Positions 9,307 through 21,616 are shown, counted from the first letter of the stretch. The stretch is DNA of 64,000 nucleotides from Knufia peltigerae (GCA_030247855.1 JAPDRN010000027.1:124001-188000), one strand, 5' to 3'. The notes: generated from the sequence alone by a model not told the origin. Numbers and translations are program-made.

Positions 9307-11715
9307 TTACCTCCCGACAACACCTTTGCCATTACCGTTGCTGTTACCGTTACCATTACCGTTGCCGTTGCCATTACCATTACCATTGCCGTTCCCGCCC
9401 CCATTGGGAAGCTTGCCCTTCTTCGCCAAAACCTCTTTGCATTCGTCACAATACCATTTCGCACTCTTCGGCACGCTCTTCAATCCGATACACTCGAGAT
9501 GGAACCACTGGCGAGGGCAGTCTGACTTGTCACAGGCCACCATCTCGCCATAACTCACGCCTTGGCAATAACAATAGCGTTCTTCGTCCTCATTCTCGGC
9601 ATGACCATCGGCGGCATCGGGGTCGTCGGCCTCCTTCTCATTCTCCACGCTGAGCTCAAGGCCAAGACCAAGGCGTTCTCTGTCTTTGTCGACGTCTTTA
9701 TCTGCATCCTTATCCTTGTCTGAGATGGACGGCGTGGCCGAAAGTGGCGTTCCATTCTCATCTTTGCTTCTGTCGGTTGCTGATCCGGGACCACTCGCAA
9801 ACACGGAGAGACTGCCGTTCTTCTTGTGAGAACGCTTCATCGGCAGGCCTTTGGGCGACAATGAATCGTGTAAGCCGTGATCCTTGATCCTTGGTCGAGC
9901 AGGACGTCGCGATTTCGATCCAGTGTCAGACTTGCCACCATTTGCGGATGCAGTCTCTGACTCGTCTGCCTCGGCAAAGGTGCTCGCGACTGGCGTGGCT
10001 GTCTTCGACGCACGACCTCGAGCGCCGCGCTCGCTCTTGACCTCGTCCAACCGCAGCGCCGGCGTAAGGCGAGGGGTCAGACGTGGTGAGGCCTTGGCTG
10101 ACACTGAGATATCGTCCAGATCAGACTTGGCCTCTTGCCTGCTAGCCGAGCGTTCTAACAGCAACGCACCACGTAATGAAGGCGGCTCGCCATTGGTGCC
10201 ATTGGTGACTGGTTCGTCTTCAAGCACTCGATCGCCATTGTCTGTCTTTGTCTCTTTCATGGTGCTCTTGATCTCACCGGCAGTCTTGCCTGTCATCACA
10301 GCAACGTTGTTCAGCTCAGGTGTGCTTATGGTGACATTTTGATTGCCATTCTTGCTCGAAGCAACCGACGACTGTCGCCCTCTTGGAACGTCGAGGCTCT
10401 GTGCTGAGTTCTGCCGTCCTCGTCCCACCGGGCGAACTGCAGATAGAGCGGGGCTGCGTTTGTATGCTTCTTTTACGGCAGTACCAGCGAGAGGCGAGGA
10501 AGCGAGTTTAGGAGAATCATTGCCCTGAGCGTTGAGTCTGTAGGATAGGTCAGCATCGCCAAGAATAGACAAGTTTGAAACATACCTCTTTCGTGCCACA
10601 CTGGTTGGGAGTGATGCTTTTCTCTTTTTCGCGTTGTCCTGCTGCGAGTTCTCTCGTGACATAGCTGGTGCACGGCTACTCAGAGCGCTACTTATGGATC
10701 GCTCCATAGGTGCGCCACCCACTGGCTTGTCTGGTTTCTTTCTCCTGGATGCTGTTACACTAGACGATCCTATTGCTGGTGGCTCTGCGGCTGCCTCGAC
10801 AGTGCGCTTCTTGCTCCCGTGGACTTTGCGCGATAAATGTTTTGACTCGTCAAAGTCTGAGTCCACATTTGGCACACCTCGTTGTCTTCTCGTTGGCGCA
10901 TCTTCTCCTCTTCGGGTCTGGCTCCTGACTGCGACTTCACTTTCGCCCACTCGGCCTCGAGGGACTGGCTCGGAAGGTTTCTTTGTCAAGACCGTGTCTG
11001 TATATGCCCAATGAGTCAGACTTCCCAGTCTCGCCTCCTCTGAAACTTCCCGGGACACATGGGGATAGATGGCATCCAGCCGCCGAATCTGCCTTGTCAC
11101 CTCTTCATTCGCGTTGGTAATGACGTGATTTTTCTCGTCCATCGTCTGCATGATGGCTATTAGGTTTTGGCGCAAAGAGTGGTAGAGGTGTCTGCGTTGT
11201 AGGGACGAAGAATCCGCAGTGCGAGCGGAGACCAGGGAAGCAGCGTCCACAGAGCCGCCAGCGACACTATGGACCTCGCTTGCGCCTGTGGTGTCATCGC
11301 CATGGGCCGACGCGGTGGGATTGTGCGCAGAAAGTGCAGCCTCGTACGAATGTGCTCGCGTATCTGCTACGCATTGCTCAAGGACAGTTTGCAGTGACTC
11401 TTCATGAACCCACGCCTTCGCGTCCACCTCTTTGAGGAGGGTGTGGTGTCTGCGGAATTCCCGCGGCAGTGCAGCAGTCGCATCGGTAAAGTGCGTAATG
11501 GCAGGATATATCGCAGGCGGGTCGATTCCGATGAAGCCCGGGGTGTTGCTGGCCGTGACGGAGGAGGAGGATGGGAGCAGACCGGCGTTGGAGACGAGAG
11601 AATTTTGTCGCAAGGAGGCCCCGTGGGCTTTGGAATGGCGACCGGGGTTGACGCGGCGGGCAGAAGGACCGCCTCTCATGTGCGAGGTGCCCGTCGTCGT
11701 CAGCGTCGTAGACAT
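9307..11715 (-). CDS. ING-family PHD-finger protein
   Basis: ING proteins are subunits of histone acetyltransferase or deacetylase complexes and read H3K4me3. The N-terminal ING region (residues ~70-240) holds FTDATAALPREFRRHHTLL, and later a helix-rich block with MDEKNHVITNANEEV. The PHD finger near the C-terminus shows the full C4HC3 set: CYCQ, MVACD, CPRQWFHLECIGL and WYCDEC. The long middle is Ser/Lys-rich and disordered. The tail after the PHD is a Gly-Asn run encoded by a GGTAAC-like hexamer repeat. I start at ATG 11715; the frame is open upstream to 11898. A 48-nt segment at 10538-10585 has a perfect GTATGT donor, GCTGAC branch and CTACAG acceptor, and is almost surely an in-frame intron, giving about 786 residues. 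I cannot say whether it is the Pho23-, Yng1- or Yng2-type member. Confidence 0.88.
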   Translation of the reverse strand: MSTTLTTTGTSHMRGGPSARRVNPGRHSKAHGASLRQNSLVSNAGLLPSSSSVTASNTPGFIGIDPPAIYPAITHFTDATAALPREFRRHHTLLKEVDAKAWVHEESLQTVLEQCVADTRAHSYEAALSAHNPTASAHGDDTTGASEVHSVAGGSVDAASLVSARTADSSSLQRRHLYHSLRQNLIAIMQTMDEKNHVITNANEEVTRQIRRLDAIYPHVSREVSEEARLGSLTHWAYTDTVLTKKPSEPVPRGRVGESEVAVRSQTRRGEDAPTRRQRGVPNVDSDFDESKHLSRKVHGSKKRTVEAAAEPPAIGSSSVTASRRKKPDKPVGGAPMERSISSALSSRAPAMSRENSQQDNAKKRKASLPTSVARKRYVSNLSILGDADLSYRLNAQGNDSPKLASSPLAGTAVKEAYKRSPALSAVRPVGRGRQNSAQSLDVPRGRQSSVASSKNGNQNVTISTPELNNVAVMTGKTAGEIKSTMKETKTDNGDRVLEDEPVTNGTNGEPPSLRGALLLERSASRQEAKSDLDDISVSAKASPRLTPRLTPALRLDEVKSERGARGRASKTATPVASTFAEADESETASANGGKSDTGSKSRRPARPRIKDHGLHDSLSPKGLPMKRSHKKNGSLSVFASGPGSATDRSKDENGTPLSATPSISDKDKDADKDVDKDRERLGLGLELSVENEKEADDPDAADGHAENEDEERYCYCQGVSYGEMVACDKSDCPRQWFHLECIGLKSVPKSAKWYCDECKEVLAKKGKLPNGGGNGNGNGNGNGNGNGNGNSNGNGKGVVGR

Positions 11716-12683
11716 TGAGGAGGAAGAGGTGGTGACCGAGGTGGGAGGAGCTGTCAGTATGCGATCGCTCAGCCAGGGTGAACTGAGGAACTGTCTTCCG
11801 GGAGGGAGATTGGATTCTAAATCATAGGCAGCTGTTAAAACTAAAGCACAGGAACAAATAGAAGACTGGATGTGAATTGAGTCACGACATGCTATCAAAA
11901 CAGAATATCGAATAGTGTAGCAATGGGTGAAGGTGGGAAAAGCGTGAAGGAGGACGAGTTTCTTTCCATTCGCAGGGCATATGCGCGATCATCATCCCTT
12001 CATCTTTCCCCCCCCAGTTGGAGTTGCCGCAGGCTGAAGAACTCAGTGAAAAGCACTGGGACTGGGACCAGGAAGACCCGGTACCTGCCAATCAGCTTGC
12101 GGTGACATCGATAAACTTGTGAAACTCGAGCCAGGAACAATGTGTGTCGGTCTGACAAAAATTGATTGTGGGCAAGGCAGTCAAGAAGACACGCGTCTGA
12201 CAGAAACCCCAAGTCTGCTCGGGATTATTATTGATGCGTCCCGCCGCGAGCCTATTTGGGCACTTTGGCATTCATCTATCGATTGTAGGAACCATGCTCT
12301 CTACCACTCATCGAACTCTCCAGCCAACGATGCAGTCTAGGCAGAATGGTAAATTATGCAGAGTATCAGTTTCAATGGGAAATTACGAATTCAATTTGGT
12401 TGGAACTGGGCCTCCATCCGCTTGAGTCTGCAAAAGCACTTATCATTGACTTCATATCATAAACAACAAACCGTCATCCAGGAAGGCCGTCCATACACAG
12501 GTGGATGGCCATGCCGTCGTACCCAAAGAACCCGCTCATACGCCATTGTCACAGAATTATCATCACAACCAAGAGGGAAAATGTATGCCAAAGCCGTCAA
12601 GTCATGCCCTCTTTCATCGTCGACGACGTAGTTACTTCACCCATTACATCCTCGCGAGGCGAGAATCCTTGCATCGCTCCACC
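11716..12683. other. Intergenic, promoter side of ING gene
   Basis: This lies between two minus genes: 5' of the ING gene and 3' of the GBD/FH3 gene. No conserved ORF, repeat or RNA gene is recognised. Confidence 0.6.
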
Positions 12684-15260
12684 TCATATCCAGTCGTCTG
12701 CTTTCGTCATCTGTACTTGGCCCACTCCGACATCCAGGGCAAGTTGAGGTGCTTCATCTGTTCTCTTTTTAACAGGGCTCTTTCGGGGACTCGCAGGCTC
12801 TCGTGGTGGTCCAGCTCGCACGTCCTCGACGGGCCATCCATCTGCCTTGGCTGCCGACACCCAGCACTTCAGCCCTTCATGAACTCCACCATAAAATTTC
12901 TCCTTGCAAGTGCGCAGACTTGCTCCCATAATTTTCTCGAACCCTGACTGCTTGAGGTCTTCTCTCAGTGCATTGCGCTCGGATGACGTCGGTAGTGAAG
13001 CAATCAGACCATTTAGGAGGTCCAAGTGGATAGCGAGATACTGTGTCGCTTCCCATTCGACTCCGCCGACATATGGAGCTGCTGGATGCGGCGGTCTTGG
13101 GGCCGGAAAATGTGCACGTAGATAACCAAGGGTCTCATCGGCCTCGAGAATGGGGACCACATTGAGATGATGCAGGAAAATCCAGAAGACTTCTTTGGTG
13201 ACATTAACAACCTCCTTGCACCAAACACGATACGGCCGAGGCACATGCATCTGGGACACAAAGTCCAATGGCTGTTTTCCGTCTGTCGGATGTGGATCCT
13301 TGAGAAATCCGAGGATCTTTTCTGCGCGCTGTTTGACCTGATCTGGCTCACCTACAACGGCAGCAGAGAGGTGAGCGAACAGGAGTGATGTTATCACACC
13401 TCTCGTATTGAACTCTGAAGGCCCCTTTCGTTCTGGATCGAACAGCATGCCCAAAATAGCCGGAAAAAACTCCTGTTCCACTTCCTGCAGTCGGCGAAGT
13501 GCAAGAGAGGTCGTGCACAGGCCTTTCAAGCAGAGCAGAGTCTCGTGAAGCAAATTGTCTTCATGCTCCTCCCGCCATTCGATCTTGGTAATACGGTAGT
13601 ACAACTGGAGAAGTTCATCCATGCCGCCCTTGGTCACGAAATGGTCCGTCCAGCTGATTGATTCGTTTCTCAACAATATTCGTAGCTTGTGCAATTTGCT
13701 GATCTCGACCAGTTCAGGCTTCTGGACTTCTCGAAGATAATGGATGAAATCCCCGGGAGTTGTGGCACTATCTGCTGGATTCAATGAGGCAAGAGACGTT
13801 GTCGATGCCATGGCACGAGCTGATGTAGGTCTTGAGCTTGTTAGGTCGGCTGACTTGTTCCTGCTCTTGCTACGAGATCTGGAAGATGACCCTTGCTTCT
13901 CCAATTTGGAGGGAGAACTGTCGTCACGCTTCGACAAGGTCAAAATGCGACTTCGAGGTCGAGATCGGGATCGCGATCTCTTGTCATCCTTCCTATCCCC
14001 TTCCTCACTTGCTTGCCGTTCAACCTCCTTTTTGGTGGGACTTTTATTAGATGACTGAATTTCAAGTACTTCTGAATTAGTAGTGTCTGCAGAGGAATTG
14101 CTACCAATTCTATCGCCCTTCATCAAGCCTGCCTTGACGTCGGGCTTCAGACTTCGCATGTTGTCGCGCATGTTCAATGGTATATTGAGTGAATCCAAGA
14201 CCTTTTCAAACGCCGTGTCGATCTCCTGCGGACTCAGCGGGGGCGTACTTCCCGTAGGGGTTCCAACTGCTTTACGATCACTGCGGCGAGCTTTCGAGTT
14301 GAAGTTCTGAATAGCCTCAAACACTCTTGATCCTCTCTTTGCTTTTGTATCTGCCTGAGACAATTCTGATGATCGAGTAGAAAGACCGGGACGATCCACT
14401 GGGACGGCCGATGAACCTGGTTGACTGGTGTTCGGATCCCGACTCTTAGGCCTCTTCAACTCTGTCTGTGGCTCATCGTCGAGATTTTCAGTGAAGATAG
14501 AACTTCTACTAGACTTGTGCTCCAGAAAAGGACGGGTTGGAGGTTTGTGGTCCAAAGATGAAGCGGTGGCTGGACTATAGCCATAAAAGTTTCGCTGCTC
14601 TGCTGGTCGAAACTCCGAGTAGTCTCGAGGTGTGTACAGTCTTATTTCCTCTTCGACGGCCCTTCTTGAGGACCCTGGGTAGAGCATCGTGCCGTCTGGG
14701 CTACTGACTGGTTGTGTTGCAAACTGTGCCCAGATCGGCGTCTCAATGACAGGTTGTGACGGCGGTATGTTATTCTCTTGATTGTGTCCTTGTTCTCTGA
14801 GATCTTTCTTCGACCTCCTCTTAAGCAGATCAGAAAGATTGGCCGTTGATTTGACCTTCTTCGGTTTCTTCTCTGTTGTTCGTTCTTCGGCGGACGAGAT
14901 ACCACCACCTTCCGTTCCCTTCTCTTTTCCGAGTATGAGATCTTTCAATGATACCGAACTCCCTGTTTTCTTGTGGATGGGCCGCCGGGGGGATACGTGG
15001 TCGTCGTCGGTCTTTGTGGGAATTCTTTTGGGCTGGGGAGGGCTGTTAATGTGCCGTTCTCCTAGAGGGCTTGCAGCGTTGACAGGGTCCCGATGAGATG
15101 AGACGTGACCTTTTGTAGGACTGCAGTTTTCTTTTCGTCGACCTCTTAGGACATCACCGACAGATGGTGCTCGATTGCGGTTGAGTCGGCGTCCTCTCTG
15201 CTGAGGCTCGCTTTCTGCGTCCTCGAAAATCCGGGCAACTTGATGAACCGTCGGAGCCAT
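12684..15260 (-). CDS. GBD/FH3 domain protein (formin N-terminal-like, no FH2)
   Basis: An 858-residue single-exon protein with ATG at 15260. The N-terminal ~450 residues are basic, Ser/Arg-rich and probably disordered. From about residue 330 a Rho-GTPase-binding/FH3 armadillo region appears, with characteristic blocks FIHYLREVQKPELVEISKL, LRILLRNESISWTDHFV and WREEHEDNLLHETLLCLKGL. These match the autoinhibitory N-terminal half of diaphanous-related formins. There is no proline-rich FH1 or actin-nucleating FH2 after it, so it should bind a Rho-type GTPase without nucleating actin. A role in polarity or cell-wall integrity is inference. The C-terminus is a short, charged Pro/Lys tail. It lies about 1 kb from the class VII chitin synthase, on the same strand. 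Confidence 0.85.
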   Translation of the reverse strand: MAPTVHQVARIFEDAESEPQQRGRRLNRNRAPSVGDVLRGRRKENCSPTKGHVSSHRDPVNAASPLGERHINSPPQPKRIPTKTDDDHVSPRRPIHKKTGSSVSLKDLILGKEKGTEGGGISSAEERTTEKKPKKVKSTANLSDLLKRRSKKDLREQGHNQENNIPPSQPVIETPIWAQFATQPVSSPDGTMLYPGSSRRAVEEEIRLYTPRDYSEFRPAEQRNFYGYSPATASSLDHKPPTRPFLEHKSSRSSIFTENLDDEPQTELKRPKSRDPNTSQPGSSAVPVDRPGLSTRSSELSQADTKAKRGSRVFEAIQNFNSKARRSDRKAVGTPTGSTPPLSPQEIDTAFEKVLDSLNIPLNMRDNMRSLKPDVKAGLMKGDRIGSNSSADTTNSEVLEIQSSNKSPTKKEVERQASEEGDRKDDKRSRSRSRPRSRILTLSKRDDSSPSKLEKQGSSSRSRSKSRNKSADLTSSRPTSARAMASTTSLASLNPADSATTPGDFIHYLREVQKPELVEISKLHKLRILLRNESISWTDHFVTKGGMDELLQLYYRITKIEWREEHEDNLLHETLLCLKGLCTTSLALRRLQEVEQEFFPAILGMLFDPERKGPSEFNTRGVITSLLFAHLSAAVVGEPDQVKQRAEKILGFLKDPHPTDGKQPLDFVSQMHVPRPYRVWCKEVVNVTKEVFWIFLHHLNVVPILEADETLGYLRAHFPAPRPPHPAAPYVGGVEWEATQYLAIHLDLLNGLIASLPTSSERNALREDLKQSGFEKIMGASLRTCKEKFYGGVHEGLKCWVSAAKADGWPVEDVRAGPPREPASPRKSPVKKRTDEAPQLALDVGVGQVQMTKADDWI

Positions 15261-16274
15261 GTTGAATAAAAGAAGACATACGCTGGCGCACGGGGCCTGA
15301 TCAGATACAGTCTACCATTGGTACGAGAGAGGATTGTTCAAAAGCATAGACAACAAAATGATCATGACTACAAACGGCCGCCTTCTGGCTTGTTTACCTG
15401 GCGTCGGCTGCGTTTAGTGCCCCGGCAACCACATTATTTCTTGGCGGATCTCGGAGTATCAACGTGCCGAATTTCAACGAGGCTGGGCCTGTGACAACGA
15501 TCTGATTAGACAATAGGTGAGCCACTCACCATACTTGGGCTTTTGGATCATTGAAATGCACAAGTGGTTGAGTACGACACTTACTTTGCCTGGCTTGAGA
15601 GGTGATGATCCCAACTTGATTTGTTTTTTGGAAGAAATGTTACGTGAACCTCTGATCGTTTTCAGAAAACGCCCATCCAGGGGTAGCCTACCCTCTAGGT
15701 AGGAATAACTTTCATGACCATACCTACCTAGGTGGGCTTTCACGCCTATCATAATAGGCTCTAATCCCTATAAGCCCCCTTAATGCCACCTAAACTTTTA
15801 TCGAAGTTATTGGTCAAGCGCCCTAAATATTTAGGCCTGACTTACTCCCTTATAGGTTCTTCATCACTATCATTTCTCTCACTTCGACCAAAAATTAGTT
15901 GGAGCAATGTACCCACTGATTTTGACTAACGCCCAGCAGTCGCTCAAACGCCTCGATCAGAATATATATTCGAGAACGACGAAGAACAGCATTACTGTGA
16001 ATTTCTAACGCCACGAGCCTGGCTATATCTCAGTCCACGATACTCCGTACCTATGCACGCACGCAATATCGCTATAAATCTGCCGAGATTGTCCACAATT
16101 CCGCCATGGCGACGCATATATGAATGTGCATCATCTCACATATAGTTTCCTTTTTCCCCATTTCCACCAGCAAATACGGATATGCCCCCTCCGAAACCGA
16201 CAACGCCGAAGCTTCCTCATCCATTGTGATTACTCCAACCTTGAGCCTTTTAGTTGCTATAAGTAAGAAATGCC
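15261..16274. other. Intergenic, AT-richer, possible old element
   Basis: No gene is seen. Around 15690-15745 the motif CTAGGTAGG and its inverse CCTACCTAGG stand about 30 bp apart. From 15760 to about 16090 the composition differs from the flanks, with many TA steps and short inverted motifs. This could be a decayed mobile element, but I found no terminal repeats or transposase frame. Confidence 0.4.
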
Positions 16275-19200
16275 TTACATGTTCGCCAGTTCGTTGTCAA
16301 TAGCCCTATCTAAAAATTGTCTTCTTTCACCAGCAGGGACTTCACATTGTAGTCTTTGTTCGACCAGGGCTCGAACCTGTTTCTTCGTCACAGTATCGAG
16401 GTCGACCTCGCTCAGCACCGCTCGAATGGCCTCGATCATATCTTGATCGCTAGGCCCGGCCGTCGGCACAGTGCGGAAGTCCATCACTGTAGATGCTGGC
16501 CGACTGGCCCCCAGGCCAAGCAGACTAGGTCTGCTGATTGAAGGTGGAATACCGTAACCACTCTGATATGGGCTTCGAGGGTTTTCTTGGAAGGGATTTG
16601 GTGAGGGTGATTTCAGACGTGCCTGGCTTCCTAGGCTCATCATGCTCATGTTGCGCCCGTGAACGCTGACGGGTTGATCCTTGAATTGGGTCAAACCTGT
16701 CATCGTGCTAGCACGGTTATTCACCCCGAACGGTGCTGGTGACCGAGGCGGTGCCATAAAAGGATGCTGTTGCTGCGGGAATCCTGCGAGAATGGTGCTC
16801 GCCGGCTTGACGGAGGAATACACAGAATGCATGTCATCCATTTCCATCATGCTGGGGTCATCAGTATATCCAGCCTCAAAACCCTTTTCGTGATAATTGT
16901 CGCTGTTACCACGTCGTCCCGGTAAATTGTTGGAAGCTGCATAGTCATCCCATCGTTGCAAGGGTATCGATCTCGGGTCGAATCCTTCGTCCTGAAGTGC
17001 AACCACCTTTTTATCTCCCTTTTCCCCAATGACAATCCTGGTGTTTCCCCACGAGAAATTGTCTTGATTCCAGAAGGAGTAGATGGGCAGTATAAAACTG
17101 TAAATGGGGTAGGCGAGAACATAGATGATCATCCAGCCTACGTGTTGCCATTGCCTTTTCAGGATGAAAATCAACGCCTGGAGACCGTAAGTAGTAGCTA
17201 TCATGACGATTGAAATGAGTGGAAATTCGCCTTGGTGAGCTGCCACTCTGTAGATCAGGTAGACGAGGTAGACACACGTGGCAGGAAGTTGAATGGTACC
17301 AAAAAGGTCGATAAAGACGACAAATCTCATCGAGAAGCAACAGAAACCACAGAGGTCGTTCAACCAGACAAGTTCCGCAAGGTTGTGGATGGTGGAATTG
17401 ATCCATCGACGTCTCTGCGAAAGTAACACCGACCATGTCTCAGGGGCCGCGGTCAATGCGCAGGCATCCGGGACAAATTTGTAGGACATGGCCGGGAAAT
17501 GCTTCATCATCAAAGTCGTCAAGAACCGATCCTCACCAAGCGACAAGAGGTTCTTCTTGTGAAGTGTGTCAACATCACAATCAGAATACTCTTGAATCAC
17601 CTTGTCCGAGATGATGAGAGGTCGACCTTTGTCAGCTGTTCGAAGACGATACATGCAGAAACTATTCGCGAGTTAGCTGGCGCAGCACAAGGTTATTCAG
17701 GCTCCATTACTCACCATCCCGGCAAACAGGTCACGCTACCAAAGAGTGATTCGAAGGCTTTGGCAAGATGATGGGAGATATAGTACTCGTAGACTTGGAT
17801 CATTGTCCACCAGCTTCGCTCCTCATTTTCCAAGCTTGTCTCTCCACAAATGCCAGCAATCTTTGCATTGTCGGCACAGGCGGCAACCAGACGATTGAGT
17901 GAGTCCTCCTTGACCATGGTATCGGCGTCGACCATCAGAAGATACTCGTACAGCTCTGGATCCACTCCGATAATGTTGTTGATCTGGTGAAACATTTCGA
18001 GCTCCAATGGCGACATTGCTGATCTATGGTGAACACGGTTCAAGAACTGCATGAGCAAAATTTGGGAGTCTCGCTTGCCACGGTTGCCAGGTTTAGACTT
18101 CGACTGCTCGGACTCCTTTCCAACTTTGACAACGACAATATAGGGAACAACATTGCCCTCATACTCGTACAGACCTGAGTAGACCTTCCCATAATTCAAT
18201 TGTTCGTTTCCACTACCAACAGATCTGAAAGGCAAAGCAGGTGGGTCTATTTTCGGGTCAACACCAAGGATATCGAGAACAATCTTTGGGGTAGGCCTAT
18301 CGTTGCCACCGCCAACAATCATGCCGTCGCATATGACACAAATTAGCTTTCTCTTGTTGTCATATTGAAGAGCCGTAAGAGAATCCAGAGATTTTCGGAG
18401 ATGGTCTTCACCCTCGGTGTAGGCGGGCACTTGGCAGATAACAAACTTGTCCTGGGCTGCTGGTCGACGTTTGGAGCCGAATTGTAAAGCAGCCAGGAAC
18501 TTCGCCAGAATGACAGTACACAGTAGGATGGAAAAGGAAAGCAAGAACCAGTTGTTGGCTGTGCACTTAGCAGATTGTCGGAAGTCAACCTTGCCAACGT
18601 AAAATGCATTGTTTAGGCAATTCAGACTGTTTTGGAAAGTTGCAGTCGTCCCCCACTTGTCCGTGATATCCGTGCCTGGATATTGATTGAAAAGGTTGGT
18701 CACCTCGTCAGGGAAGAACTTGTAGGTGCCAAAATTGTTCATGAGGTTTAGGGTGTAGAAATAGTCGGTCAGATCGTAGATTTTCTTGTCAATGATGACC
18801 CACATTCTCTGATCGTTGTCTGCCTGCTTTCGAACGCTTCCCCGCGTGACCACCAGATCACCTTTGTAATATTGTTTGACTGAAGGCAAGAAAACATCGG
18901 AATACCAATTCCAGCTGTATAGCTTGGACTGCTGGTCCGTCTGGTATCGGTGACCGGAGGTATGGACTGCATTAGGGTATAGAACAGCCGAAGTGTCATT
19001 GTGCTGCAGTTGTACAGACTCGTCAACATCTAGGCCAGGACATGCTCGACTCAGGGGAGAAGGAAAGTAGGCGTCCAGGTTCTGTCCAGCGAATGGAATC
19101 ATGTTGTCAGCGTTGGTGTGGATGCTCGTATCACTATGCTGGATTTTGTAGAAATGGGTCATGTCGTAGACGCTGCCTCGAATGCTAACATAGTAATCAT

Positions 19201-21616
19201 TGGTACCTTGATGAAATCCCACCTCTTTGGCGTTCCATACTTTGTCGAAATTGGGGCATAAAAGGCGCCCAACGGCCACGATGTAGAAGACGATAGCAGC
19301 ATTGATCAAGAAGATCAAGAAGACAAGGACAACCTTCTCGCGCCAGGCCATTCGAACATCTGGCCGTTTCATCCGTCCGATATATCGGAGAGCCACGGAC
19401 GGAATCCACCATGTCAAAGCCCAGACAAAGGACACCCAGACCTGTCTGCCCTTTGAGGTTTTTTTGGACTCGATATTGCGAGGGTCGCCAAACTCGGGAT
19501 CTAGTTCACCAGTATAACGTCCTAACTCATCATAATAAGTCTGGTCTTTCTGACTATCGCCTTTTGGACCAAGTCCATAGTCCCCACCGATCGTTTGAAC
19601 GGTACGGGCCATTGTTGGTGCGATTGATTTGGCACGATCAACCCCGGCCTGATTGAAAAGGTTTTCGCGACTGTCTTGAAGGCTCATGTTGTCGCCCATC
19701 GGAGGGAAAAACCCACTTCCGTTATTGGGCGGGTTGGCAGAGTAGCCGGACAGGAAAGGATTGGTAGGCTGACCGAATGCAGAATCTTCGGCGTAGCCTG
19801 AAGGCACGGCTTTCATATCCAGCATTGTTTCGGCTTCCCACCAAGCCGCCTCGCGCATCCAGACGCGTTCACGTCCGATAACAACTTCGCCATTCGTCCA
19901 GCCACGCTCGAGAAGAAAGCTCTCTATTCCATCTTTGCCATCTTTGCAACCGAGTCGAGAGTATCTTGTGACGAATTCTTCAACATCAAAGTCGGCAGTA
20001 AAGTCAAGCTGCCTGTTCCGATGGTTGGCCCACTCAGGAAGTCTCCAGGCGCGCAATTGCCGAGAAACCGCAGCAGCAGACCAAGCTGAAGTGGCTGAAG
20101 ATGGGGTGGCCAGGGTGCCAGGCATGTCATCGGTAGGATGGATGGACAGCTGGTACCAAGCTCTGCTGCTCGCCAGGGTTGTTGCTAAATCAAAGCGACC
20201 TTGTTTGCCAAAGTTTAGGCCTTCTCCAGCGACTGGGTATAGTAAGGTGTGTAGGAATCCTCCATCTTCTGCCTCTGCTCCGATTTTTTGTAGGATTCCC
20301 TCTCGCCTATCATGATCGTGCTCTCTCTCGCGGCTCAACGGGCCACTGGTGATGCCCAAATCCGCCTCAACTTCAGAGACCGCTAAATGCATTTCCTTCA
20401 GGACGGAATGACCAGCAGGAGTAATCTCCACCCCATCTTCTTTCATTTCAGCATTGATACCGATGGAATCGTCGAAAACATTGCGGAGTGCAACGGCTTT
20501 TGCTAATCCTTCCCCGGGGACCTCAACCACGGAAAGGCTCACTTCATCGCCATTCTGTGTGCTTGAATCCGGAGTAAGTGCACCTGCTCGCAACTCCGCG
20601 GCGATTGCATCATTCGCTTTGGAAATAACCCAATCAACGAGAGCTTCGTACATTCCAGCTATCAGTACCTCGCGGTCATCACCACTGCATTTGTTGAAGA
20701 GAACTTCTGGCTCAAGACCAATGAGGGCTCCGACATCTTCGCAAATGTCCTCGAGTGAATCGGAATCGATGAGAAACCCAGTGGTCTCGCCCAGTTTCAG
20801 TAGTCCAGCAAGGCATGATAAAAGGCCTCGGAAAGACGCACCCTTTATGCCAATCAACTTCAGTGCTCCACGGAAATCTTCGGCTGCAGCAGCATCATCA
20901 CCAGTTGGCAGGTAGGAGGGTGGATCGTAGGTGCCAGACCTATTCAACAGAGTGTATTTTGAAGGATGTTGTAGGTCCAAAAACTCCCGTTCGGCTGGTG
21001 TAGAAGCGGATGTCAGAAGATAGTAAAAAACATCAAAGGCTCGGTAGCCGGGCTCCGCAGGCACTCTCAACAAGCCATTTTGTACATCAATTCCAGATCC
21101 TGAAAGAGCTAACGAGAAACCAGTAATAGTGCCAGACAGGGTGACTGTATATCTTGCTGATAGTGCGGAATGGCGATAGGTTGCAGAATTTGCGGGAGTA
21201 ACGCAGGACAGGAAGGGTCGCAATGCTGACAAGGCGGTAAAGGCGAGATTGGGGGTAGGCAAAGGAATGACCCTGAGAAAGGGTTGTAATACAGAGGGCG
21301 TTGAGGGATGGAGTGATCCCAGTATGACACAAGCATCCTCTGCTCTTCTTCTTGCGTGCTCCCAAGCCTTGAAGCCAATTTCAGCATCTACCGCGCCACC
21401 TGACCTCCCTTGAGCATCTGGATTGGTTGCGGTCAACCAAGTGTTGACGGCGATACTCGTGCTGGCATCCAGTTGATAGGTCTGACCAGAGGCATAGATA
21501 GTATGCAATGCATTCAGCAGCGTTGTTGTCGAGACTTGTGTAGACTGCTGGGCTGGGGATCGCACAGCACCAACTTGAGAGGAGTTGTTCGAGTAGGTAG
21601 AGTAGCGGTTTGCCAT
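16275..21616 (-). CDS. Class VII chitin synthase (myosin-like domain, no P-loop)
   Basis: Two exons (17715-21616 and 16275-17661) are joined across a 53-nt intron with GTGAGT, CTAAC and TAG; the join restores the block CLPGCF. The result is a 1,762-residue membrane enzyme polymerising chitin from UDP-GlcNAc. The N-terminal ~600 residues are a shortened myosin-motor-like region without a GESGSGKT P-loop, as in class VII (CsmB-type) enzymes. Next come transmembrane segments, a cytochrome-b5-like block (YYVSIRGSVYDMTHF) and the catalytic core with QVPAYTEGEDHLRKSLDSL, DADT, the FESLFGSVTCLPG block, LGEDRFLTTLMMK and the signature QRRRW. The end is a DEK_C-like domain (MIEAIRAVLSEVDLDTVTK). I chose ATG 21616 for its match to family N-termini; the frame extends 26 codons upstream. 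It is transcribed away from the class V gene. Confidence 0.95.

Noticed and set aside
15760..16090. Possible pogo/Fot1-type transposon remnant
   Set aside because: Composition shift and short inverted motifs only; no terminal repeats, TA duplication or transposase frame that I could confirm.
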